From: JBBDXI01 sp040902425
GTDB taxonomy: Bacteria; Planctomycetota; Phycisphaerae; Phycisphaerales; UBA1924
Length of the DNA stretch: 64,000 nt
Direction of reading: 5' to 3'
NCBI GenBank assembly: GCA_040902425.1
Contig: JBBDXI010000069.1
Coordinates: 1 to 64,000 of the forward strand
Part shown: one piece after another, positions 52,595 to 61,153 of the stretch
Numbering within the stretch: the first letter of the stretch is position 1
Layout: each line of letters opens with the position of its first letter
Position numbers and translations under genes: made by a program
Notes under the pieces: generated by a model
Told to the model about the DNA's origin: nothing
Databases searched by the model: none
Seen by the model: only the letters and a program-made list of their open reading frames with translations

Positions 52595-54133
52595 ATGTTT
52601 GACCGACTCAGCGACGCGTTCGGGAATGTCTACCGCAAGCTCTCGGGCAAGGGCCAGATCACGGAGGCCAACGTCCGGGACGCCCTCGAGGATGTCCGCA
52701 CGGCCCTGCTGGAGGCGGATGTCCACGTCGACGTGGTCAACACGTTCGCCGAGGAGGTCCTGAACGACTCGCTCGGGCGCCAGGTGACCAAGTCGCTCAA
52801 GCCGGGCGAGGAGATCATCGGGATCGTCCATCACCGGCTGGTCGAGCTGCTGGGGGGCGAGTTCTCCGGCGAGAGCGACGAGCTGGGGCGGCCGATGGTG
52901 CGCATCCCCGAGCCGGGGGTCATGCGCGTCTCGCCGGGGCCGACCATCGTCATGATGTGCGGGCTCCAGGGGTCGGGCAAAACCACCACCGTCGGCAAGC
53001 TCGCGGGCTACCTGAAGAAGCGCGGCCGGTCGGTGATGCTGGTGGCCGCGGACCTGCAGCGCCCCGCGGCCGTCGAGCAGCTCCACACCGTGGCCGAGCA
53101 GGTGAAGGCGGACCTGACGGGCGGGGCCACGGTGATGTTCTACGCCGAGCCCGACAAGACCGCGGCCTACGGGAAGGCCGTGGGCGTGGCGGTGGGCGTC
53201 TGCCAGCGGGCGGTGATGGCGGCGATGAAGCAGGGGATCGACACGGTCATCCTCGACACGGCGGGGCGGCTGCACATCAACGACGAGCTGATGGGGGAGC
53301 TGTCGAGCATCAACAGGCTGCTGAACCCGCACCAGATCTTCCTCGTCGTCGACGCGATGACGGGGCAGGACGCGGTGAACTCCGCGAAGGCGTTCCACGA
53401 GCGGCTGAACGTGGACGGGATCATCCTGACGAAGTTCGATTCCGACACGCGGGGCGGGGCGGCGCTCTCGGTGAAGCAGGTGACGGGGGCGCCGATCAAG
53501 TTCATCGGCGTGGGCGAGAAGCTGGAGGCGCTGGAGGAGTTCCACCCGCAGCGGATGGCGGGGCGGATCCTGGGGATGGGCGACGTCGTCTCGCTGGTGG
53601 AGAAGGCCCAGGAGCAGGTGAGCGCCGAGGACGCGGAGAAGCTGCAGGCGAAGCTCGCGAGGGGCGAGATGACGATGGAGGATTTCCTGGGGCAGCTCAA
53701 GGCGCTGCGGCGGATGGGGCCGCTGAAGCAGCTGCTGGGGCTGATCCCGGGCGTGGGGAGCGCGCTGAAGGAGGCGCACATCGACGAGGGGCAGCTCGGC
53801 AAGGTGGAGGCGATCATCAACTCGATGACGAAGAAGGAGCGGTCGCGCCCCGAGGTGATCGAGCACTCGCGGCGGAAGCGGATCGCCAAGGGGAGCGGGA
53901 CGAAGGTGGAGGATGTGTCCACGCTGGTGAAGCAGTTCCAGACGCTGAGCAAGCTGACGAAGCAGATGGCGGGGATGTCGGCCTCGAGCAAGGTGGCCGC
54001 GGTGAAGGAGCTGGGGAGCGGGGGCCTGGGCGGCCTGATCCCGGGGATGAGCGGGATGCCCGGCTTCAACCCGGGGAAGGGGAGCACGCGGGCGGGGAGC
54101 GTGAAGGATCGGTTTAAGAAGAGGAAGAGGTGA
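52595..54133 (+). CDS. ffh: Signal recognition particle GTPase Ffh
   Basis: From ATG 52595 this is a 512-residue protein. It has an N domain (MFDRLSDAFGNVYRKLSGKG), then a G domain with GLQGSGKTTTVGKLAGYL (G1), VAADLQRPAAVEQL, LDTAGRLHINDELM (G3) and LTKFDSDTRGGAAL (G4, TKFD). An M domain rich in methionine follows, with the RNA-binding SKLTKQMAGM segment. The M domain ends with a basic tail. SRP targets membrane and secreted proteins. It is transcribed divergently from the yihY remnant and its coding strand is G-rich, opposite to the region before it. Confidence 0.96.
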   Translation: MFDRLSDAFGNVYRKLSGKGQITEANVRDALEDVRTALLEADVHVDVVNTFAEEVLNDSLGRQVTKSLKPGEEIIGIVHHRLVELLGGEFSGESDELGRPMVRIPEPGVMRVSPGPTIVMMCGLQGSGKTTTVGKLAGYLKKRGRSVMLVAADLQRPAAVEQLHTVAEQVKADLTGGATVMFYAEPDKTAAYGKAVGVAVGVCQRAVMAAMKQGIDTVILDTAGRLHINDELMGELSSINRLLNPHQIFLVVDAMTGQDAVNSAKAFHERLNVDGIILTKFDSDTRGGAALSVKQVTGAPIKFIGVGEKLEALEEFHPQRMAGRILGMGDVVSLVEKAQEQVSAEDAEKLQAKLARGEMTMEDFLGQLKALRRMGPLKQLLGLIPGVGSALKEAHIDEGQLGKVEAIINSMTKKERSRPEVIEHSRRKRIAKGSGTKVEDVSTLVKQFQTLSKLTKQMAGMSASSKVAAVKELGSGGLGGLIPGMSGMPGFNPGKGSTRAGSVKDRFKKRKR

Positions 54134-54155
54134 TGGCTTCCGGCACCAGCCTCAT

Positions 54156-55745
54156 TCACAAATCTCCGGATTCCACTTCCGTGGCGGTGGGGGGAGCAAT
54201 GCTGTTCAGTGTGATCTTGCCTGTCGGCGCCCCCAAGGGCTCGTGTGGCGCAGGCTCCGCTACTGCCTCCCCTGTACCAAGTCCTATGCCGGTCACCAAT
54301 GAGATCATCCGAGACACATGATCCGGATCGCATCCTCGCATCAAGGTCAGCAGGTCATTCAGAATTGACCGGCTCTCTGCCAGCAACGTCAGATCCTCAT
54401 CAGGCTCGCCGACGATATTTCGATGTGCATGCGTCTGGACATACCGATAAACCCGGGCCGCCTTTCCCGTCTCAAATCGCATTTCCTGCATCTGCATCCA
54501 CAGCGAATTCTCCCCACGTCCTCCAGGAACGCGAAACGCCAAGAAAGTCTCAAGTACGCGGCGGGCCATGCTCGGAACGCCATAGTACTCGTCCAATCCT
54601 CCCGTTGGAGCGGCAACCGCGAGACGATATATCTTTGAAAACAGATAGTGGTACTCTGATTCATACTCCATCAGAAGAGGATCGATCGATTTCAACGAGG
54701 ACGCCCTTCCACTACCTGATCGAACCGACTCCAGCATGAGTATTCGCCCCGACCGCTTGTCGCGCCCACGAAGGTTGCGAAACCAATCTCGAATGAGCCT
54801 GAAGAAAATAAAATTATGAGTCAGAATAAATAGCTGACCTGCATTGCATGTAACTGCCCTGATATGCCCGAACGCTCCAAAGAGTGCATTCTGATCAAGG
54901 CTGGACACCGGGTCGTCCAGTACTACGACGCCATTGCCAATCGTGAACCGCTTGTCGTGTAGCGTTTTAAGAAAATAGAGCAACGCTATAGCGGTGGACT
55001 CTCCCTCGCTCACGTTTGTGGCCAGACCCTCCAGCCTTCGAATACTGTAACCAGTGTCTGAAATATCAAGCTGCAGGTCCGCGTGCCCAAGATAATTGCA
55101 CAGATGCTGGTTCAGTTCTTCCGCGGGTTGCCGATGCTCTACGATGTCTCGCTCTAGAGTTGCCACTTCTTGCTCTAGTCTCGCCACCTCTACTGCTCGC
55201 TTCGACACCATTTCGTCCGCGAAGCGAGAGGCATCTCGAAGTGCGCAGTACTCGGCAATGCTGCCTGCAACGGCATCGGCTTCAAGCGTGTCTCGCGCGC
55301 TGGCGACCCTTTGATCAAATTGACCGCAGGCCCCATTGTGCTGCGAGATAACTGATTCGATAGCCACCACACTCAGAACGGAGGGCACTTCAAGATCAAG
55401 AGTAACCAGGTGGAAGGGCCGACTTCTCTTTAGTTGCAGGGATGCCAACAGTTTCGTGAGCGCCGCCGCAACACTACCGAGTTCGCCGCGCAATGAGCTC
55501 TCCATTGCGGCATAGGCAGGAGCAAGGTCGTCATAGAACTCTGCATTCCTTGGGAACTGCACACCACTCATCGCCTCAAGCGCGTGCTCGACGGTGCCAA
55601 TCGCGGTGTCCAGACGCGCCATAAACCGATCGAAATGCGCGTTGAAATGAGCTTCAAGGGCTAGCATTCTGGCAGGTGGCACCGCTTGCTCACAAAACAG
55701 GCACTGATGAGTGCCTCCGATCTCAAAGATCTCGCGATACAGCAA
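54156..55745 (-). pseudogene. C-terminal half of a RloC/AAA_13-type ATPase, inverted from its N half
   Basis: This frame begins (TTG 55745, probably not a natural start) with a zinc knuckle-like GGTHQCLFCEQAVPPARM. Long helices (about residues 60-240) follow, then the ABC-type signature VSEGESTAIALLYFL, Walker B VVVLDDPVSSLDQNA and the switch His LFILTHNFIFF. This is the second half of an AAA_13 (RloC/PrrC-associated) ATPase. The first half, with Walker A, lies head-to-head on the other strand (55711-56530). GC is markedly lower than in the surroundings, so the gene was probably acquired. RloC-type proteins are anti-phage factors; activity is lost if the halves are not rejoined. Confidence 0.75.
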
Positions 55746-56530
55746 CGCTGGCGTGTTCCGTCACTTCGAGTGGCCGGATGACCTACAGGAGTTCGGTCGA
55801 TTCAATCTTATCTACGGGTGGAATGGTTCAGGAAAGACGACGCTCAGTCGCCTCTTTCGAGCCCTTGAAACACGAACCAGGCCGATCGGAAATGCGTCGC
55901 TCTGCATCAATGGTCAGGATACGAGGGGCGAGCAGTTTCCGGGAGCCACGATTCCTGTCCGAGTGTTCAATCGAGAGTTCGTGGCGGAATGCGTGTTTCC
56001 AACACAGGGGCGGATGGCGCCAATACTCGTAGTGGGTCAGCAGAACGTAGAGAAGCAGAAACGATTGGAGGCATTGCGGAGTCGAGTTGCTGACACTCAG
56101 GCTGCGCTCGCTAGTGACCGAGACGCTAAGCAGAAAGCCGAGCGTGCGTTTGACTTGTTCAACATAAGTCAAGCTCGCTCGATCAAAGATGCGCTCCGGG
56201 CGAGCGGTCCTAATCGCTTCAATAACTATGACAAGTCGCATTATACCCTACGCGTCGAAACGATGCTGCTCGATGGCAACGCGAGATTAGTGCGCTTGTC
56301 GGACGAAGCCCGACAGGCTGCCGCGGTTCAGAGTCGCAGCACCCTGAAACCACGAATTCCCCCACTGGATCTTCGTTTACCAGATCTCGCGGTGCTGATT
56401 AGCGGCACAACTGGCTTGTTGATTGAGAGTGCCGCCTCGGGCACAATAGCCAGGCTAAAGGACGATCCGGCGCTCTCAATCTGGGTGCGAGATGGCTTGA
56501 GAGTACACAAAGATCGAGGGACGCCGCCCA
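55711..56530 (+). pseudogene. N-terminal half of the same AAA_13-type ATPase
   Basis: The frame from GTG 55711 encodes SKISRYSNAGVFRHFEWPDD, then the Walker A GWNGSGKTTLSRLFRALE. A VRVFNREFVAECVF segment and coiled-coil helices (EKQKRLEALRSRVADTQAAL) follow, ending with LSIWVRDGLRVHKDRG. This is exactly the part missing from the oppositely oriented C half. Beyond about 56515 the sequence becomes GC-rich and unrelated, so the protein is cut. An in-place inversion of about 0.8 kb would explain the arrangement; short AGATCG matches occur near both ends. The frame goes on to 56775 but only as filler. Confidence 0.75.
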
Positions 56531-56690
56531 GTGTACCAGATGCGCCGCTTGGAGGCGTGGCACCGGGCCGTGTCACCCGTTTGGACCTCTTTGGGCAAGG
56601 GCGGGAAGGAACTGGTCCGCACCACCGGTTTGTACGTCTTCAGCCAAAACGGTGCGCGAGGGAGGAGCACCGGTTTGACCGCCGGGCCGG

Positions 56691-57605
56691 TCAAGCCGCT
56701 GGCACGGTTGGGCGAGGGGTGCCGAGGCCGCACTCGGGGCAGGGTGTGCCCGGGGCGAGGCCGGTGAGGTTGTAGGCGCAGGAGGGGCACTGGCCGGCCT
56801 CGCGGCGGGCCCGGTGGGTCATCCATCGGAAGGCGAGGACGAGGAGCGTGGTGGGCATGACCACGAGGAGGCCGAGGGTAAGCAGGGTCAGGAAGATCGG
56901 GCGGAACTCCATGCCCTCGACGCCGGCAACGTCGAAGTAGAACTGGTGGGCGGAGAGCAGCGTGGGCTGGCCCGCGGGCCCGCGCCGGAAGAGCAGCTCG
57001 TAGTAGGTGCGGTGGTCGTTGGAGACCTCGCCGCCGCGGAGGGCGATGAGGAGCAGGCTTTCGCCGTCCTCGCCCAGCAGCTCGTAGATGAGGCCGCCGG
57101 AGTAGAAGAACGCGCCGGTTTGCCACTGGTTATAGCCGGGATCCTCCTTCACGATGACGCCGGCGTTGCGGACCAAGGCCATGAGGCCCTTGGTCTGCTC
57201 GGGGCCGAGTGCCGGAAGCGGGCGGGTCGCCTTGCCCGTCTGCTCGAGCGTTCGCAGGGCGCGAAAGTCGAGGAGGTAGTAGTCGTCTTCGTTCGGATAG
57301 TGGCTCTGGGCGTACCAGCCCGGGCCCTGGTAGGCGCCGCTCTCCCATCCGGGGGTACCGAGAGGGCCGGCGACCGGAAGGAGTTCGAGCGAGCCGTCGG
57401 GTTGGCGCTCCGGCCATACGGGGGTGACGGTGACCAGGCTGGCGGCGGATAGCACGCGGCGATCGAGACTGGGGCGATCGATCCAGTACCCCCACAGGGC
57501 GAGGTTGAGGCAGGCGGCGAGAATGGCGGCAGGGATCGCGGTGATCACGGCGGCCAAGAACAGCACCAAGAGGGGATGCAGGCGGCGCTGGTTGCGGAAG
57601 GTCAC
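56691..57605 (-). CDS. Two-helix membrane protein with C-terminal zinc ribbon
   Basis: This 304-residue protein has an N-terminal transmembrane helix (LLVLFLAAVITAIPAAILAACLNLA), a periplasmic domain of about 170 residues, and a second helix (IFLTLLTLGLLVVMPTTLLVLAF). A cytoplasmic zinc ribbon, CPSCAYNLTGLAPGTPCPECG, ends the protein. The outer domain has no recognised family (ELLPVAGPLGTPGWESGAYQ, AFFYSGGLIYELLGEDGESL). The same ribbon occurs in the next genes and in 61154-61942, indicating a lineage-specific group of small membrane proteins. Function unknown. Confidence 0.68.
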   Translation of the reverse strand: MTFRNQRRLHPLLVLFLAAVITAIPAAILAACLNLALWGYWIDRPSLDRRVLSAASLVTVTPVWPERQPDGSLELLPVAGPLGTPGWESGAYQGPGWYAQSHYPNEDDYYLLDFRALRTLEQTGKATRPLPALGPEQTKGLMALVRNAGVIVKEDPGYNQWQTGAFFYSGGLIYELLGEDGESLLLIALRGGEVSNDHRTYYELLFRRGPAGQPTLLSAHQFYFDVAGVEGMEFRPIFLTLLTLGLLVVMPTTLLVLAFRWMTHRARREAGQCPSCAYNLTGLAPGTPCPECGLGTPRPTVPAA

Positions 57606-57656
57606 GTTGGGAGTCTAAGGCGGGTGGTTTGGGGCTTGCGAGTTCGTTGGTCTCTG

Positions 57657-57761
57657 GCACCCCCTCGGGGTGCGGGAACGCGGGGGGCTGACCGGGGGTG
57701 GCGCTCGGCTGCGCCTCGCTTCACCCCCGCTACTTTCTGCCAGCCCCTCGGGCTGAAGAGG
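57657..57761. repeat. Palindrome-rich intergenic repeat, copy 1
   Basis: About 105 bases recur at 59011-59114 with high identity. The repeat contains three inverted-repeat modules: gcacccc..ggggtgc, a ccgggggtg ... cacccc pair, and cagcccctcgggctg. It lies between two minus-strand zinc-ribbon genes. Confidence 0.85.
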
Positions 57762-57828
57762 GGGACACCGCGGCCGCGGGGGAGCGCCCGGTCTGAATGC
57801 AGGGCCGGTCAAGCCAGTGGGGATCCGA

Positions 57829-57849
57829 GATTCAAGATTCACGATTCAA
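57829..57849. repeat. Tandem 7-bp repeat (3 units) at a stop codon
   Basis: Units gattcaa, gattcac and gattcaa overlap the stop codon (57839-57841) of the minus-strand zinc-ribbon gene and provide its last codons. Confidence 0.8.
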
Positions 57850-58585
57850 AAGGCTTACCGCACTCGGGGCAGGTTGCGCTCGGGGCGAGGCCGGCACGGT
57901 TGTAGCCGCAGGCGGCGCATTGGTTCCTCGCTCGACGCAGCGTGGCGCGCAGTGGTCGCCAGCGAAACAGAATGAGTGCCGCCATCCAGGCGGGCGCGTA
58001 GACCGCGGTGTTCGCGAGCAGGCCGCGCCAGATGGGGAGGCACGGGAGGGCGCGGTAGTCTCCGGGCGCGGTCGTCGCCGCTGAGAGCGGGACGCCACCG
58101 TTGACTGAGACGGTTCTGTCGCGCCCGTGCCGGAGTTCGCACCACAGCGCCAACCACGGCCATCCCCGGGCATCTTCCATTCCGCCCGTCGGGGCATGGG
58201 GCCCGCGCTCGATCGAGGCGGACAGATTTCCCCAGCTGACATCGGGGGCTCGCTTGAGAGAGACCGCGTCATTCCCATAGTCCATCGACAACGGACCGAG
58301 CGAGTAGAACGTACCCCAGCGAAGAGTGAACCAGCTCCGGCGCGTCATCCCGGTGCGCCTGTACTCGTCGAGTTCGATGGGCTCGATGGTGAAGTCTTCC
58401 ACACCGTTCCGGACGGCGCCGATGAGGTGGAACGATCGCGCCAGGCCGCGGTGCGGCAGCCAGGCCGCGAGCGCCCACGCGACAGCCACTGTTGTTGCTA
58501 GGCCGAGCGCCAAGGAGACGAGCAGCCAGCCGGCGATCCATCGCAGGCGATGCGCCCGCGGGTGAAGGACGGCGGCTGCACTCAT
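57839..58585 (-). CDS. Membrane protein with C-terminal zinc ribbon
   Basis: This 248-residue protein has a transmembrane helix (WIAGWLLVSLALGLATTVAVAWAL), a periplasmic domain of about 150 residues (VRNGVEDFTIEPIELDEYRR, FTLRWGTFYSLGPLSMDYG), and a second helix (GLLANTAVYAPAWMAALILFRW). It ends with CAACGYNRAGLAPSATCPECG, a zinc ribbon like that of the preceding gene but without sequence similarity in the outer domain. Its stop codon lies inside a heptamer repeat. The start at 58585 lacks a strong ribosome site. Function unknown. Confidence 0.65.
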   Translation of the reverse strand: MSAAAVLHPRAHRLRWIAGWLLVSLALGLATTVAVAWALAAWLPHRGLARSFHLIGAVRNGVEDFTIEPIELDEYRRTGMTRRSWFTLRWGTFYSLGPLSMDYGNDAVSLKRAPDVSWGNLSASIERGPHAPTGGMEDARGWPWLALWCELRHGRDRTVSVNGGVPLSAATTAPGDYRALPCLPIWRGLLANTAVYAPAWMAALILFRWRPLRATLRRARNQCAACGYNRAGLAPSATCPECGKPFES

Positions 58586-58657
58586 GGTGAGAGCGTATCA
58601 ACGGCCAAGGCCGATCAAGCCGGTGGCACGGAAGACCGGGGCGCCGGAGATGGCGGC

Positions 58658-58957
58658 TTACGCGGCGCGGTTCCGCCGGGCGCGGCGGTGGTGCCGGGCG
58701 CCGGCGATGATCAGGTAGAAGGCGAGGACGGTTGAGGCGAGGGCGGCGGCGGAGAGGAGGGCCGCGGCGGTGAAGAGGTAATCGGCGGGGGACCAGTCGT
58801 CGCGCGAGGTGCGGAACGCTTCGACGGTCTGGGGGTCGCTGGCGGCGACGGCGCCGCGGAAAAGCCACAGGATGACGGGGACCGTGAGGGCGGCCAGGCC
58901 GAGGAAGGCGAGGGCGGCGGCGAGGGTGTCCCGGTAGCGGTCGGTGGGGGAGAACAC
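58658..58957 (-). CDS. Two-helix membrane protein (99 residues)
   Basis: From GTG 58957 the product is MFSPTDRYRDTLAAALAFLG... with two hydrophobic helices (LAAALAFLGLAALTVPVILWLF and YLFTAAALLSAAALASTVLAFYLI) and a basic C-terminus (RHHRRARRNRAA). The frame extends upstream to 59014, but the first 19 residues run into a repeat-rich region and are not convincing. It lies between two related zinc-ribbon genes and the palindromic repeat. No family recognised; function unknown. Confidence 0.55.
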   Translation of the reverse strand: MFSPTDRYRDTLAAALAFLGLAALTVPVILWLFRGAVAASDPQTVEAFRTSRDDWSPADYLFTAAALLSAAALASTVLAFYLIIAGARHHRRARRNRAA

Positions 58958-59010
58958 GCGAAGAGCGTAGAGGGTGGAATGCGGGCCCTCCGGGGCTGGG
59001 GGCGCTTCTT

Positions 59011-59114
59011 GCACCCCTTCAGGGTGCGGGACGTCGATGGGGCTGACCGGGGGTGTCGCTCGGGGACTCGCTCCACCCCCGGCTACTGACTGCCAGCCCC
59101 TCGGGCTGAAGAGG
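59011..59114. repeat. Palindrome-rich intergenic repeat, copy 2
   Basis: This is the second copy of the element at 57657-57761, in the same orientation, with the same three inverted-repeat modules (gcacccc..gggtgc, ccgggggtg..cacccccgg, cagcccctcgggctg). Differences between the copies partly keep base pairing, which suggests a structured element or REP-like mobile sequence. Confidence 0.85.
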
Positions 59115-59188
59115 AGCAGCGGGGAGGGCGTGGCGAGGAGTGCGAGGGCGCAAGCCGCCGCGGGTCGCGTCGCACCTCCCGGCGGGGC

Positions 59189-59590
59189 CTAGGGCGCGAT
59201 GGTGAAGCCGGGGATCGGGGCGGGCTCGGAGTAGCCGGGGTGGTACATGTCGATGTAGACCGTGGTCTCCTTGCCGTCGCAGAGGAGGCGGTAGCCGTCG
59301 AGGACGTTGCCGTGGGGGCCCTTGCCGAAGCTGCCGATGCGCTCGTACGTGGGCGCGGAGCCGCCCGGGCAGCGGAGGCGGGAGAGGTACGCGCGTTGAC
59401 CGGCGGGCATGTCGCAGCGGACGGGGTTGTCGCGCGAGCCCAGGGGGGCGGAGGCGGCGGGGGCGGGGGGCGGCGCGGGGGTGGGCGAGGGGGATGTCGG
59501 CGCGGGGGGCGCGGGCGGGGCGCTCGACGGGGAGGAGCGCTCGGAGCAGGCTGCGATGAGGAGAACCAGGATGGGGACCAGGCGGTGCAT
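59189..59590 (-). CDS. Small lipoprotein with Pro/Ala-rich linker
   Basis: This 133-residue protein begins MHRLVPILVLLIAACSERSS, a good lipoprotein signal with lipobox LIAAC. A Ser/Pro/Ala linker (about residues 20-50) is followed by an unrecognised C-terminal domain with three Cys (NPVRCDMPAG, LRCPGGSAPTYERIG, RLLCDGKETTVYIDMYHPGY). It is probably periplasmic and membrane-anchored. It stands alone on the - strand after the palindromic repeat. Function unknown. Confidence 0.65.
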   Translation of the reverse strand: MHRLVPILVLLIAACSERSSPSSAPPAPPAPTSPSPTPAPPPAPAASAPLGSRDNPVRCDMPAGQRAYLSRLRCPGGSAPTYERIGSFGKGPHGNVLDGYRLLCDGKETTVYIDMYHPGYSEPAPIPGFTIAP

Positions 59591-59705
59591 GGGGGGAGTC
59601 TACGGATTTCAGTCTTCGGTGGTGGGTCGATCGCTCGCTATGGCGGCGGCTCGCCGATCGAGGGAGAAGAGCACCGACGGCCCAGAACTGCCGTCGGTGG
59701 CACGT

Positions 59706-59880
59706 TCAGCGGGCGGGACTCTCCGCGGCCGCGGGCCTATCGCCGCATCCGGGAGTCTGTCCGGGGGAGGGCGGATTGAGGCCGCACTCCGGGCAGATCG
59801 CGCCCGGGGCGAGGCCGGCGAGGTTGTAGTTGCAGGCGGGGCAGAGGCCCGGGGCGGGGCGGAGGGGGGTTGGGCATCTC
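59706..59880 (-). pseudogene. Relic of a zinc-ribbon gene
   Basis: A short - strand frame ending with a stop at 59706-59708 encodes GLCPACNYNLAGLAPGAICPECGLN, the same ribbon as in the neighbours. No start codon or upstream domain exists before the cysteine synthase gene. It is probably the C-terminal fragment of a lost family member. Confidence 0.6.
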
Positions 59881-59908
59881 CGGCTATCCTGCCGGCACCG
59901 AGCGCCGC

Positions 59909-60823
59909 ATGATCTATCGGAACCTCACTGAGACCGTCGGCGGGACCCCGCTGGTTGAGCTTGCGCGCCTCAGCCGGGGCATGGACCGGCGGATTGTCGC
60001 CAAGCTGGAGATGCGGAACCCGTGCGGGAGCGTGAAGGACCGCGTCGGGGTGGCGATGGTCGAGGACGCGGAGCGGCGGGGGGTGCTGCGCCCCGGCGCC
60101 ACGCTCGTCGAGGCCACGGGCGGCAACACGGGGATCGGCCTCGCGCTCGCGGCCGCCGTGCGCGGGTACAAGCTGATCCTCACGATGCCCTCGTCGATGT
60201 CGAAGGAGCGGGTCGCGCTCCTGCGGCAGATGGGAGCCCAAGTGGTCCTCACCGAGGGAATCCTGATGTCGGAGGCGGTAGCGCGCGCCGAGAGAATCGT
60301 GGCGGAGACGCCGGGGGCGGTCATGCTCGACCAGTTCCGCAACCCGGCGAACACGGAGGTCCACAGGCGGACGACGGCGGAGGAGATCTGGGAGGGCACG
60401 GAGGGCGCGGTGGACGTCTTCGTGGCCGGCGTGGGCACCGGCGGCACCATCACCGGCGTCGGCGAGGTGCTGAAGCTCCGAAGGCCATCCGTGCGCATCG
60501 TCGCGGTGGAGCCCGAGGGCGCGGCCGTCCTGTCCGGGAGACCCGCGGGCGCTCACCAGATGCCCGGCATCGGCGTCGGTTTCGTGCCGCCGGTTCTGAA
60601 CCAGGGCGTGATCGACGAGGTGATCGCCGTGAGCGACGAGGACGCTTTCGGGGCGGCGCGCCGGCTCGCCCGCGAGGAGGGGATCCTCGCCGGCGTGAGT
60701 TCGGGCGCTGCACTCCATGCCGCGCTGACGGTCGCCGGCAGGCCCGAGTCGGCAGGGAAGCTGGTCGTCGTCCTTCTGGCCGACACCGGGGAACGGTACA
60801 TCAGCAGCGCCCTCTTTGGGTGA
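59909..60823 (+). CDS. Cysteine synthase-family PLP enzyme
   Basis: From ATG 59909 this is a 304-residue fold-type II PLP enzyme. It shows IYRNLTETVGGTPLVELARL, the PLP-lysine region NPCGSVKDRVG, the phosphate-loop ATGGNTGIGLALA (commonly TSGNTGIGLA) and VFVAGVGTGGTITGVG. The AGVSSGAA loop near the C-terminus binds the cofactor phosphate. The most likely activity is O-acetylserine sulfhydrylase; a related lyase cannot be excluded. An in-frame ATG at 59870 would add 13 residues but seems less likely. The gene stands alone, beside the zinc-ribbon relic. Confidence 0.88.
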   Translation: MIYRNLTETVGGTPLVELARLSRGMDRRIVAKLEMRNPCGSVKDRVGVAMVEDAERRGVLRPGATLVEATGGNTGIGLALAAAVRGYKLILTMPSSMSKERVALLRQMGAQVVLTEGILMSEAVARAERIVAETPGAVMLDQFRNPANTEVHRRTTAEEIWEGTEGAVDVFVAGVGTGGTITGVGEVLKLRRPSVRIVAVEPEGAAVLSGRPAGAHQMPGIGVGFVPPVLNQGVIDEVIAVSDEDAFGAARRLAREEGILAGVSSGAALHAALTVAGRPESAGKLVVVLLADTGERYISSALFG

Positions 60824-61153
60824 GCTGGCTTGGCGCTTCGGCGTCGGGCACGAGAGGAAGGGATGGCCGGCTGCACGCCACCCCTGCCGGAGCGGTGCGT
60901 CGTCATACGGCGGTGGGTTCGGCTTCCCGGGGGCTGGTTGTCTCTGCCCAACCTGCTGCGCCCCCGCAACATCCGTGCACCTACGGGCGAAGAGTGTGCC
61001 CCTGCGGGGCTCAGGATGAGAGGAGAGGAGGGGAGGGGAGGGGACCCTCCAAGGCATGCCCCCTTTGCAACTGTCTGGCGCCCAAGACCGCTCGCGAACG
61101 GCGGCCCCACGATACCCGCAATACCACCGAGCACCCCCCAGTACGATGGGCCA
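60824..61153. other. Intergenic stretch, no gene seen
   Basis: The 330 bases between the cysteine synthase and the YcxB-like gene contain a purine-rich run (around 61017-61046) and short inverted pieces but no convincing reading frame, RNA or promoter. Confidence 0.5.

Noticed and set aside
58974..59192. A 72-codon + strand frame at the second palindromic repeat
   Set aside because: It is a translation of the repeat itself; the same words appear in the other copy in a different reading context.
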